Positions 12,284 to 23,606 of a stretch of DNA of 64,000 nucleotides are shown here, piece after piece. Position 1 is the stretch's first letter, and every line of letters begins with the position of its first letter. The notes beneath the pieces were generated by a model, which saw nothing but the letters and a program-made list of their open reading frames with translations, was not told the origin of the DNA and did not search any database. The DNA is from Blumeriella jaapii (Eukaryota; Ascomycota; Leotiomycetes; Helotiales; Drepanopezizaceae): positions 1-64,000 of the forward strand of contig VWND01000042.1 of the NCBI GenBank assembly GCA_009599575.1, in the 5' to 3' direction. Position numbers and translations under genes: made by a program.

Positions 12284-14664
12284 ATGGCCCAGCCCTCAAC
12301 TCCAGGACCGGCGGCTCCATTTTTGGCGCAGGGTCGAACAGCCAGGCCTTGAGCACCAGTACCAATGTCCTAACCCCCGGCTCGGCCACCTCCTCCAACA
12401 ACACCTTTCTCATGCCCAATTCGCCGGTGAAGGGACGACTGAGTATGGATACTTATAGACCCAAGATCACACGGACCCTGGGCCAGAGACCGGCCTGTTT
12501 GGTCAACGCATCCGTCACGTATTGCGGCAACAACCAGATCTATGCCTTCGGCGGCTTCGATCAATACACGGACGAGGTCTACAACCACGTCTTGAAGCTG
12601 GATATGCTCAGCCATCAATGGAGTTTGGTCGATAATTATGGAGATATCCCGGGGGTCCGCATGGGTAACCACTCACCCCACCATCAGCTTCTTCCACGAT
12701 TAACTCGCCCTAGGTCATACGGCGACGCTCTATGATGCTGACAAGTTGTTGATCTTTGGAGGGGAGAACGAACATCGAACATATCTCTCCGACCTCATCA
12801 TTTTCGACCTCAAAACGGCTCACTGGACCCAGCCTAACGTCAACGGTCCCATTCCCAAAGGCCGAGCTAGACATGCCGCAATTCTGCACGACGACAAGCT
12901 GTTCATCATTGGTGGAATCACAGGTCACAACAACTACGTGCTCGACGACATCTGCTACCTGGATCTCAAGACCTTCACTTGGTCCAGAGCGTGGAAGTTT
13001 GTGGGCAGATTCGACCACTCGGCGTACTTGTGGGGAGACCGCGTTTGGGTGTTTGGTGGGCTCAGTGAGGACATGGACAAGGTTGGTGACATTTGGTGGT
13101 TGGATCTCAAGGGCAGTCCGGCCTTTGACTCACCCCCTCCATTTGGCTCTCTGGATCGTCACACAGCTCTAGTTCGCATGTCTGGTTCCTCGCGCCAATC
13201 GTACGCCATGGCCCCACCCCCGGCGGTTGGGAGTACAGGATACGCCGCGAACTCTAGTAGTGCTCAAGTCAACCCGCCTTCTTTCCAACTGACGGCTTCT
13301 CCGCCGGTAGCTCCAGGTCCAATTTCATCGTTGAAGTTCGTTTCGGGTCCCAATATCCCGTCCCAAGGCTCGGGCATGCATTTCCACGTCTACACATCAG
13401 GTACCCTGCTTGACTTCGTGACACCGGCTGCGACCATCACTCCACAGGAATGCTCGCTGTCGTCTCTTGAACTAGATACTCTACGATGGGCGAAGCTGGC
13501 AGATGGTCGTGACATTTTCCGCCCGGGATATAGATGGCATTACTGTACGATGAACGAGGATGGGACGAAGGCCTGGCTTCTCGGGTGTCCCACTGACCCA
13601 ACAGCAACGGATCTTGGACCTGGTGGTTTTGAGGAGTACTTGAGGTACGTTTCTCGTGACCAATCCTGACAGATACTGACGGGCGTAGTGATATTATGGA
13701 AATCGACCTTCGCAGATACGGCATCATTGGTAACAATCTAACTCCCGAGCCCCGCGCCGAGCATTCCATGATTGCTGCCTCTCTTGAACGAACCGTTGTT
13801 CCACAATCCAAAGGCCTCGGGGCCGACCTCGCCAAGCTCTTCAACCAAGCTCCAGAAACCGGCTCCGGCACCGACTTTACCATTACAGCCCTGAAAGATG
13901 GCGACTGGGACGATGAAGATTCCATGTCTTCGAGTATGATACGCGACTCGGCTTCCGAGCAACAGAACTGGCTTGATCCCGATGCGACGACCTCGCCCCC
14001 CATTCACGTGCACAAACTGATCCTGCAAGCCCGTTGGCCGCATTTTGCTCGCCTGTACAGTGCCCAGATGGCCGAGTTCCACACCAAGAGGATGCACATT
14101 CCCGAGTCCTACAGCGTTGTCAAAGCATTTCTATACTATCTGTACACGGACAGCATCCAGCCGGAGGATTGTGGCGAGCTATCTGACGTTGCGGGAATGC
14201 TGGTCATGTCCAATATCTACAACATCCCCCATTTGCGCCTGCTGTGCGTCAACCGGCTAAGCAGGGAGCTGGACGTCGACCACGCCTGCATCATCTGGCA
14301 CTGCGCCGGCATCGCGAATGAGGAGTGGCTGCGCAAGCGCACGGCTAACTTCTGCCTCCTGCACTGGGGCCGCGTGGTGCGCACGCAGGGCTTCCTCAAG
14401 CTGCCCCGCTCAGCACTCGTCGAACTGTCTCAGGAGATCGACACCGAAGGCCGTGTGGTTGGAGGTGAGGAGCTCAGCCTCGCATATTTTTATGACATTT
14501 AAACTGACATATGTATCCTAGGCGATGAACTTGCGGTCGTGGGCGGACTTGGCGGCGGTCGGTTCGGCGTGAATGGTGCTAGCCGGAAGATGAGCGTGAG
14601 TAGTGAGCAGGCGAGGGATATGGGTAGTGAATTGGACGAGAATGAGGAGATGGAGATGTCGTGA
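12284..14664 (+). CDS. Kelch-repeat / BTB-BACK protein (Ral2-like architecture)
   Basis: Four exons: 12284-12664, 12714-13644, 13689-14464 and 14522-14664, with GT-AG introns of 44-57 bp; about 740 aa. The N-terminal half holds kelch blades (IYAFGGFDQYTDEVYNHVLKLD, LLIFGGENEHRTYLSDLIIF, LFIIGGITGHNNYVLDDIC, VWVFGGLSEDMDKVGDIWWL). The C-terminal half holds a BTB fold starting at HVHKLILQARWPHFARLY, followed by a BACK-like helical part. The tail is acidic and Ser-rich. Kelch followed by BTB in one protein resembles fission-yeast Ral2, a Ras-pathway factor; that function is inference. The start is uncertain: ATG 12284 is out of frame with the body by one missing base before about 12310, and the first in-frame ATG is 12412. 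Confidence 0.85.
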
Positions 14665-15938
14665 GCAGACGAGTCATTGTGAGCTTGCCGACTGTCTCTG
14701 GATGGGTGGTGTTGATTGTGAGGGGTGAATTGCATTGCGCACTGGTGCCCGGCGTTGGTGGGTGTCCCGAGGATCGGAGCAATTCGTTTATGGGGGATTG
14801 GGGTGGTGTTACTATTGCTTTGCTTTGCTTTGCTTTGCTTTGCTTTGATTTGACGTGGCGAAAAATGGGCTATTGAGTGGGAACGAGCATAGCATAGGTG
14901 GTATAGCATAGCACATCGGCGTATTCACACATACGGGTTGGGGGCGCAGGTATTTGTTACCTACCTACATACCTAGGTATCACGCTAGATAATTTTCCCA
15001 GCAATTACTTCTCGATTTACCTTACGCGGTTTTTCTCGGTTCCTTCTGCTCGTTTGTTTCCTTTGGATGTCTTGTGTGCACGCACCTAAAATCCAACCGC
15101 TCAGCCGCAAAACCAGAGTAGGAGCTCACGCCGCAAGCTTTCCTGTCGCAGGCGTGGCTGGCTGTGGTGCGATTTCGTCGTGTCATACATACGTAGGTAG
15201 ATACCTAGTTAGCAGGTAGATAGGTAGGTAGGAAGGTAGGAGGGTAGTTAGGCAAATAAACAAGTTAAAACCAGAAGGAAGAGAGAAGAAGAAGAAGCCT
15301 CCCGACATCCAGTACTGCAAATAAGCGCAGCGTGGTTTCTCAGGCACTTCGGATTCTCGCCTTAGGGCTCTCGATGATTGTTTTCCTCTTTCCTCTTTCC
15401 CTGGGTTTCTTAATCGTGAGCTGGGTTGGAAGGTAGGTACTGTAGGTACTGTAGGTAGGTCTTGTACGGGTCTTTCTAAGATCCCGTACTGTATGTACAT
15501 TTACATTTACAGACAGTATGTGTGGATTAACAAGTCTCTTTTAGGAAAGGTGGGGGGGGGGGGGGGGGGGGGGGGGGGGTTTCAGGACGGGCCGGGAGGA
15601 GGGTTCAAGTGATGCTGATCTTTCGTCGATCTACATCCAATATGGTACTTTGGTTCACATGAACCCTTTTTTTTTTTTTTTTCTTTTTTTTCTCTGGCTC
15701 TTTGGTTTTCCGACGGTACATACAGTACGTCGCTCGCAACACCTGCCTTGCCGGGCTGGGAAGATGTTGATGTAGAGTCTGGCTTTGTTCCTTTTTTCTT
15801 TTTTTTTTTTTGGCTTTTCTCTTTTGTTGGGAGGGGGGTTTCCGGGATGAAGAGAGAAGAGAGGAGACTTGTGGGTGACGTACTGTTGATAGAGAGGTAG
15901 GTAGGTACAGTAGGTGAGTGTGTAAGTACGTACAGTGG
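14665..15938. other. Spacer with homopolymers; no gene seen
   Basis: It holds (CTTTG)n near 14817-14847, GTAGGTA-type repeats near 15190-15245 and 15430-15455, an almost uninterrupted poly-G run near 15552-15580, and T-rich tracts near 15666-15690 and 15792-15812. Frames here are short and compositionally biased. Confidence 0.6.
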
Positions 15939-16521
15939 GTGGACACATGAATGTGCGCGTCAGTAAATAGTCGTTACTCCAACAAAATTCTTTTACCTTT
16001 ACAATTTCATAACTCCACCATTAAACTGATCGATTTTAATTACAACTAGCTTAAATTAAAGCTGAGAATCGAAAGAATATTTTATTTCAACCAGTATCTA
16101 GTAAACCACCCATTTGCAGCCGTAACGGCGTTTATCCTCTTCTGCATCCCTTTCGCTAGTTTATTTAACAACTGATCTTCCAGGACCTTTAACGCTTTTT
16201 ACGCAGTTTTAATTAAAAATCGTTGTATTACATTATTGTTTTTTATAACTATTAGCTTTAATTTAAACTTAAAAAAAGTTGTCTTAAGCATTTTTTAAAG
16301 ATTTTCGATCGGGTTAAAATCCGGTAAAAAAAGCATTAATTTCAGACTTATTTTACGAAACTATAGCTAAATAAAAAGTGCTTTATAAATTGGAGTATTA
16401 TCTTATATATAAATGCTATTATCGTAAAAGTTCGTAAAAAAGAATTTGTTAAAAACGTCGAGAAATATGGCGGTTGTAATAAGTAACCGTCCGATTCACA
16501 TGCGCACATTCATGTGTCCAC
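15939..16521 (-). mobile_element. Deleted, RIP-decayed Tc1/mariner element
   Basis: A 583-bp AT-rich block flanked by a perfect 20-bp inverted repeat beginning GTGGACACATGAATG (15939-15958 and its complement at 16502-16521). On the minus strand one frame shows the C-terminal third of a Tc1-like DDE transposase, broken by stops: DNTPIYKA, then LFLPDFNPIENL and KMLK at normal spacing, and near 16100-16160 a terminal motif KGMQKRINAVTAANG like the family's SMPRRIQAVI end. The N-terminal two-thirds are missing. The interior is TA-rich and CA-poor, as expected after RIP, whereas the terminal repeats look unmutated. It cannot encode transposase. Confidence 0.85.
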
Positions 16522-17646
16522 GTACTGTATGTACTGTACGTATGAATGAACTTGCGAGATTGTGACGGCTTGATAGACTGCTCTCTGTAGGTGGACTTGT
16601 GATACGGCATCTGTGGTAGGCACTACCTAGGAAACAGTCGAAGATCTTGGGCTGTTCAGGTCTTGGTAGTTGGTGGCATGGTAGGGAAGAAGGGGGGAAG
16701 AGGGTTAATGCTGGATCGTATACAACAAGTACCTGAATTACACCCTGATTTAGCTGCGGTTTAACAATGGCATGTGGTATTATGTACTGTATGTAAGGTA
16801 CCTACTTATGTAGGTAAGTAGGTAGGTACTTGGAAAAGCAGAAGGAGAGGTGTACTGCAAGAGGAGGAGCGCGGAAAGTAGCGAGACGGGTTTCAGTTCA
16901 GACTATAGTACTGTACTTACAAGTTTAGTTCACACTACAGTACTGACAAATGTATTCCTCCTAACGTCTTTTCGGATCCAAGGAATGGGTCCGCATCCGT
17001 ACCTACGCTTGACAGATAGCTATGTACTATTCTATCCCATCGCATCCCATCCCATCCCACCCCACCCCATCCGGGGAATCCGTCTAAGAATCAAATCAAG
17101 ACCGCAAGCAGGAAGAGAAATGGCGGAGTCCATACAAGCAGTACAAGATCCACGTCATGTTTTTGCGTGAGTGTTTGACGGACGGTATTAGATACATGCA
17201 TTACTGTATTTTGTACATGACAGACAGTCAGTGGTTAGTTATTCAAGGCCCAAGAACCTTGGGTAAATGGAAGAGAATATATACACATAGAAAGAAGGAG
17301 GAGAAGGAGAAGGAGGACAAGAAGAAGAAGAAGAAGAAGAAGAAGAAGAAGAACAAAAGAAAGAAAAGCTGCCAGTAGTGGTATCGTGCGTGTCGTAAAC
17401 ATCCCCCTCCTCTCCTCATAGCCCGCCCGCCCAGGCATCGTAAATTCTTGTAGCCAACCTCACCCAATCCAATCCTCGATTACATTACCATACCGCACCT
17501 TTTTCAGGCACACTGGCCTAAATCCAAACGCCTATCCTACACGCCTTGTACCCCGCCCATACTTCTTAGCTCTTCACCATGTGCCCACATCACATATCCA
17601 CCGCCAATGATGCATACAGAGCCTCCCAATGCAAACACAAGCTCCC
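16522..17646. other. Spacer with simple repeats; no gene seen
   Basis: It contains TACTGTA words near 16524-16540 and 16905-16945, CATCC/CACCC repeats near 17036-17070, and an (AAG)n run near 17321-17352. There is no conserved frame. It probably includes the 3' flank of the minus-strand gene to the right. Confidence 0.5.
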
Positions 17647-18857
17647 TCACGTCCCGGTATTCGTGTACAAACACTCACATGATTGACTCTGATCCGGCAC
17701 GCTGAAGTCCCCCAGCGAGTTCCCGGCCGGATCCACACACGTCGGCGTCCCTGGCCCTCCGGGAGCCTCCTGCGCGATCTCGACGGCAAACGGCCAGGCC
17801 CCCTGCGCATTGGTGCCATTGAGCGTCGCCGGCCTCTTCGTGTACAGCGTCCCTCTCAAAACGGTTTGGTTGAAGGCGCAACTCGCAGCGACGTTGTTCA
17901 CGCCCAGCTGGCCCACGGGATTCGTCGGTTTGCGCATGCCGGCCGTCTGGAAAGCGTAGTGCTCGTCTGGCGCGCCTGCGTTCTGCAGGGTGAGCGTCGC
18001 GTTGGCGAAGGTGATGGCGAAGGGGTTGGGCGTGGAGGAGATGGTGTAGATGTTGCTCTTGTTGCGGCCGTTGGGCGAGGAGGAGGGGCTGATGACCCAG
18101 TCGAAGACGGCCGTCGATTGCGACGGGGATTGCGAGGAGGTGAAGTAGGGATAGCAACGCCAGGTGGCGGCGGCGGAGGTGCAGTTTGTGGTGATGGTGG
18201 TGAGGTGGGTGGTGAATCTGTAGGAGCCGGCTGGGAAGACGGAGGTCGTGTTGCTCTCGGGGCTCGAGGCGCTGCTTGCCGGGGCGTTGCTCTCTTTCGC
18301 GCTTCTGTACACCACCGTTAGTCTACGTTGTTGTTTCTTTTCTTCTTCCTTTCTTCCTTTCTTTCTTTCTTTCTTTTTCTCGTGGAAGAGGGGCAAAGGA
18401 AAGCCACGAACGTCGATTTCCCCCGTTTCCGCAATCCCACGACCAATCCCACGATCAGGCCCACCAGACACAGCACGACCAGCAGCGCCAGCAGTACCAG
18501 CCTCTTCCAGCCGCCTCTCTTTGCAATCTGCTTGTTCTCCTTCACGGCTCTCTTGGCCTCGGCCAGCTTCTCGCCCTTGGGGCTCACGCTCGGGCTCACG
18601 CCCTCGTCGGATCGGCTGTACGGCGGCGGGCTGGCCTCGTCGCTCAGCAGCGGCGGCGCTCCCAGCGCAAAGCCCTTGTGCTCCGGGCGATTCAGGGCGC
18701 GCGGCGGGACGGGCGGCGGCGTGCGCGGGGCGAGGAACAAGTCGCCGTCTTCCTCGATGGCGGGCAGCGAGGCGGCAGCGATCGTGGGCGAGGAGGGCTC
18801 GAGCCGGGGCATCTTGTTGGCCTTGGGGGTCGAGCGCATGCTGAAGATGAAGGACAT
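17647..18857 (-). CDS. Single-pass type II membrane glycoprotein, function unknown
   Basis: Two exons, 18412-18857 and 17647-18304, with a 107-bp intron using a weaker GTTCGT donor; about 367 aa. The cytosolic N-terminus (1-118) is Pro/Ser-rich with PPPVPP and a basic stretch, followed by one strong hydrophobic helix (about 120-142, rich in Leu/Val/Gly). The outer C-terminal domain has several N-glycosylation sequons and ends with a Cys-x-Cys-x-Tyr-x-Asn motif. I recall similar uncharacterised proteins in other filamentous fungi but assign no role. The start at 18857 was chosen because it begins the conserved-looking MSFIFSMRSTPKANKMPRLE segment; an upstream in-frame ATG at 18965 adds 36 residues of low complexity. 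Confidence 0.75.
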
Positions 18858-21747
18858 GAGGCCAGGAAAGGAAGAGGAGATTCTGCTGCCGTCCGAGGTG
18901 TTCCTGGGGCGAGGAGAAGAGAGGAGAGGAGAGGAGCAGAGAGGAGCAGAGACACGCAGAGACAAGCAGAGCCGAGCAGAGTAAGACGTGTCTCTCTGTC
19001 TGTCTGACTATCGGCCGAGCACCTCCTGAGCGGCAGTCACATCTGCGTGAGGTGAAGCGGAGCCAAACCAGACGATGATGATCTGAGGACAGAGGCGTTG
19101 GGTTTTTTTGTTTTGGTGTTTTGATACCGAATATAATATCAACACAAGGCCGCAGGGAAGGATCCTGTGCGACTGCGACAGGGATTCTGGAGATGAGGAA
19201 TGCGAAGTGAGGAATCAGAAACGACGGGAGGAGGGGATATGACCCGGTCGATCAATCGACCTAGAGCCAGAGCAGCTTAGGCCATTGCCCGCACGTCTAT
19301 CTGTTCTGTTCTGTACTGTACAGTACAGTACATCTGTACTGTATGTCGAGAGCGAAGTGATCCAGACCAGAAGGAGGGACGAGAGATCACGTTGTCATAC
19401 CGACTTTCTCGTGTCTTCATTGGCACGCTGGAAGTTTATGAGAATATCCAACGATTGAACACGGAGATGCTCCCTTTTGCTGTGAGATCCTTCTCGACAA
19501 CACATGATCTTTACCAACCATTCTTACTCCCCAGACGATGTAAACAAAATGATCATCGCGCTGCCCACGGGAAGTTGTCCAAGGCGTGGGAGGGAAATCA
19601 GGATCCTGACCCAGGCTCATGTCCAAAGCATAGAGGAAATCTCTGGCTGCTGGTTTTTTCATGTCTGCCTCTGCGCCCAGGGCAGGGAAATGATCCTCGG
19701 CGATGCGCGATCGACCACAGGGAAATGTTGCTAATCCGGAGGAGGTATGTCGGTAACAGATGCAAAATCCTTCGAAATCCATTGAGCATCTGTTTACGCG
19801 AATCTGATTCGGTCTCGGCACGTTCTCGCTTAGAAAGAAAATATACTTGCTTGCATTTTCGGTTCTCGATTCTCGATGTGTTGAAGTATGTATGCTTACA
19901 CAGTATTTCATACGCAATACGATGTACGCCAGTAGGTAGGTACCTTTTTTGACCCGCACGAATCCACACAGAAACATTGTGATTACCTACGGTACTTCCA
20001 ACCAGGGTGTGGGTTTCGAAAAGATCATCACGCTTGAAACAACATGGCTCGCTTATCGAAAAACATTGAATTGTACTGCAAGTTTGTGACGCGATAAGCT
20101 GCGGAATAGTTGAATCTTCTATGATCCGTCGATTTTGTTGGGCGTGCGGAGAAAAACATACACCGGAAGCCAGGTTTCACTACTAGTATCTCGATAAGCA
20201 GCCCAAGTTTTAGCATTTGGTTATTCATCGGCTATCTAAGGAACGCGTTATCGATACATGATAGGCTGGTTTGTGCGATGATGATAATGATGGTAATTTG
20301 TGCCTCGGACCGCCCGGCGGTGTTCCCATCTCGGGAGTTTTCTTCCAGCAACCTGTTGATACCCATGGACAGCCATCTGGTGTTTTCCAGAGCTCGATTC
20401 CAGTGCAGGCCAACACGCGACAGAGGAGAAACAGAGTACTTGAGGCCATGAGTTTGAGGGCCGAGCTCGTGTGCCACGCGACCAGATTGTGTAGCGAAGA
20501 CGATATCGTCCTGGCGGGGGGCGGGTGGGGCGAGGGGGCACTTTGCGGAACCTATATGCTCGGCGTTACCTCCGTAAAGGTAATTACTACAGTACCATAG
20601 CGACCACGATTCGTAATACGATGTAGTCACTACGTCTTTCCTTGCCTTGGCCCGGGCATCGGCACCTACAATTTCTTTCCATGGTTTCAAATCTCCAAAG
20701 GCTTCGAGATCTTGCCGGCCACTGGCTTTCGCACTTTTGCCATCGAGGTCTTCTTGTTACGCTCTCAAACCCTTCATCAAAGGGCATCTCTCGTACACAA
20801 TGAATTTATTCACCGGGGGGTTGCGCAAGATCGCGCTTTTGCAAGTACCTACTGAAAACAACAGTCGGTTCAACGATTCTTCACTTGCTTTGGATCTTCC
20901 ACGCTGAGGGCACTACGAGTATAGACCACATCGCCATGGGAGAATACAGCAAATTAAAAAAATTGAAGTGGATGCCCCTCGAGTGACGAACGAGGAGAAT
21001 GCCTGTAAGCAAAAGGGAATACCAAATCGCTAAGCGAGGCTATCCCGGCCGACGTCAGTGACGTTGATGTTTCGAAGGCCTCATGAAGCGGACTTCTGTC
21101 AAAAGTTTCCTCTACGAACTGCTTATTAAAGAATGTTCTGTAGACAGAAACCCTTAGCTTGGCACGTCTCCATTACCCCACGAAAGGTTTGAGGTTGCTT
21201 AGTTTCACTAGCCTCTCCAGACGTACAGACAGTGCGGTAACAATGGGGGGACTTCGCTCTGGCCACGTAAGGAAAGAGCGCATACCCCCGTATCGGAGCA
21301 AGAGATTACGATCTCGCTGAATAAATTGCTTGTAAGATAGTTGTTGTCAATTTTATCGCGTCTGGCCCGAATCTACGGCTATTGATAGAGGCATCTAGGG
21401 CAAGGGGATCGAGTATTTGGTTCGAATTCTGGATGAAGGTTTGTCGACACTCAACAGTCACGCGCGCGAAGGTTTTAGCTCGTGACGTCTGGCTTGAGAG
21501 GACTCAGCATGAGGAGGGTCAGGCAATGTGAAAGATTCTGGTCTGGCCGCGAAGAGCAATATTCCTCGGCCAGTTGATACCTTTCCGCGACTCACGATTC
21601 AAAAGATCTTTTTCATGTTCACCAGCAAGCATGTTTTGACACGCGCATCTTTTGAAGATCTTGTCCTATCCCAATCTACACCCAACTCGATGCGTACAAC
21701 GGTGGTACATAACACCGGTACATGACCCCGACCAGAGCAGTACCATT
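18858..21747. other. Spacer of about 2.9 kb; no recognised gene
   Basis: Open frames up to 186 codons occur on both strands (for example around 19392-19977 and 20232-20690), but overlapping antisense frames are equally long and none carries a family motif. A dense TACTGTAC block lies at 19310-19343. I cannot exclude a small unrecognised gene. Confidence 0.4.
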
Positions 21748-23606
21748 TTATGGCCATCGAAGGTCTCCGAAAGAATCCGGGGTCGATGCAGGCGGGGGCG
21801 CTGCTAGGAGGTCGGCTATAGCGTTCGCGATGTGCACTTTGAGCTGCGGCAGAGTCGGCCTGTTGGCGGGTATTTCATAGAGACACGCCAAAATCGTTTC
21901 TTTGAGGTGACTTGAGTAGCTCATGTTTCCTATATTGACCCCGAACGTTGCTCCTGCCGCAGGAGCGCCGTGTATTGGAAACGGAGGAAGAAAAGGAGCC
22001 CATTGCTCCGGGGTATCCTTCGGTCCATTATCGGTTTCAGGGTGATCACACCGGCCTATCTCGTACATAATTGCTCCAATTTGCCCTAAAGAATTGATCA
22101 GCGCTTGTTTGGTGCGAGTAACCCACAACTGCGCTGGGGAGGCGAGTGAGAGTGGGGCGTACAGATGTTTGTAGGAGTTCCGTATCTTCCACAAACCGGA
22201 GAGGTCATGTAATCGGTGTAATTCCATCGGGGGGAAAATTGCTCCTATACTTTCGTCTTAGCTGGTGAAAAGAAGGCTTCGCGATTGGTGTTAACGCGGA
22301 ATCCTACAGGTGCATAGAATCCGTCTGTCCCTTTATTTCGTCTAGTGTTGTCGATGGCAGATATGCCCGTCGGTACGATCCCGCCCAGGGGTATGAGCTC
22401 AGCGCTACCAAAATCTGCGATCTTGAGGATCCGTTAGCTAGCTAGAACTCAAATCGACTTGAGAAACCAAGGCTTGCCTTGAATATCGGTCTTTCTGGGT
22501 GCGTGGGCGGATTCCTATTGGTGAGCAATACTAAAAGTCATGTTAGCACAAACTTGTCCTGTGATCGAGATATACGTACTATTTTCTCCCTTCAGATCTA
22601 GGTGTAAAACCATGTTGGGACCAACCGCGGCCGGAGCGGCGGCCGTAAAAGTCGGAGGGACAGTAGCAGGAACAACAGCAACCGGTGTTATCTGGGACCC
22701 ATAATGCATCACGCACAAGCCGTCTATCAAGCACTCGAATAGATGCCACATCGACAATTCTGACAAAGGAAAGTTCCTGCAGGAAACCCATCAGCATGTA
22801 AAGCATCTGAGTGCACATTTAGATTGTTCCACAAACCTGTCTATACGTCTGGCCCGCAACTGTTCCAGATTTCCGTTTAAACAATACTCCATGATAATCC
22901 TACGCGTTCGACCCAACCACACTGGAGCGGCTGCGGTTCCAGCAACTATTCCTTCTCGCTGGCAATCACGAGCAGTAAAAGCGTTACTGGCGAAGATTCT
23001 CAGAACATGATTCCGGTTGAGTATATTCGGAGCATCGTTCGGAGCATACAGAGCATTCATAATTGTGGCTTCATGGGCCAGGTCAACATCTGTGGGAGCC
23101 GCGACGACTTTGACTGCGACATCTATGACTCCAGCCCTGCCCCGGGGTGTACGCAGTTGCCCCACCACAGATGTTCTGTTGAGCGCTGGATTCCAGAGCC
23201 AATGGGTAACGGTCCCAGACCCTCCGGATCCTATCACTCTCGTGCCCACCCAATGTTTCATATCATTGAAGCCCCTGGCAGCATATTTCCGGCGAAGAAA
23301 TTGTGCCCGGTGCGCAGCAGTTACAACAACGTTAGGCAAAGGTATTGTGACTCTAATACTCGGTACTCGGGCTGGAACTATGGGTGGGTTGGGCGGAACA
23401 AGAGGCACGTCGCCTCCACCGAAGGGAGCTACTCGATATACCGCCTAAAATAAGTAAGCCGCAGCTCAACCCTCGATATGCATCCGCTTGCGGGTAATAC
23501 TTACAGCTACCTGAGCATTCGTAAGTACCCCCGGCGGTGAAGCGGGGTCGGAATTATACCTATTCCACCGATTGTAAAAATTAACGAGTGCAGGGGGCAC
23601 AGCCAT
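21748..23606 (-). CDS. Fungal-type protein kinase (family A, copy 1)
   Basis: Seven exons: 23505-23606, 22837-23444, 22580-22776, 22478-22530, 22308-22421, 22163-22244 and 21748-22085, giving 497 aa. Kinase marks in order are a glycine loop GSGGSGTV, VAVKVV with the ATP-binding Lys, MEYCLNGNLEQL, catalytic loop HLDLKGENILL (HLD in place of HRD), DFGSAELIP, YAPEQF for APE, and GRYGTPTNIWQIGAIMYE. All key residues are present, so it may be active on Ser/Thr. The substrate is unknown. Intron 22422-22477 has a GC donor (AAG|GCAAGC). The copy at 32445-34311 has introns at the same places. No regulatory domain is visible besides about 60 N-terminal residues. Confidence 0.85.

Noticed and set aside
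927..14664. Secondary-metabolite cluster around laeA
   Set aside because: No polyketide, peptide-synthetase, terpene or tailoring genes lie nearby; LaeA acts in trans.
19392..19977. Overlapping 186-codon frames on both strands
   Set aside because: Equal length sense and antisense, without motif, codon-use difference or splice context.
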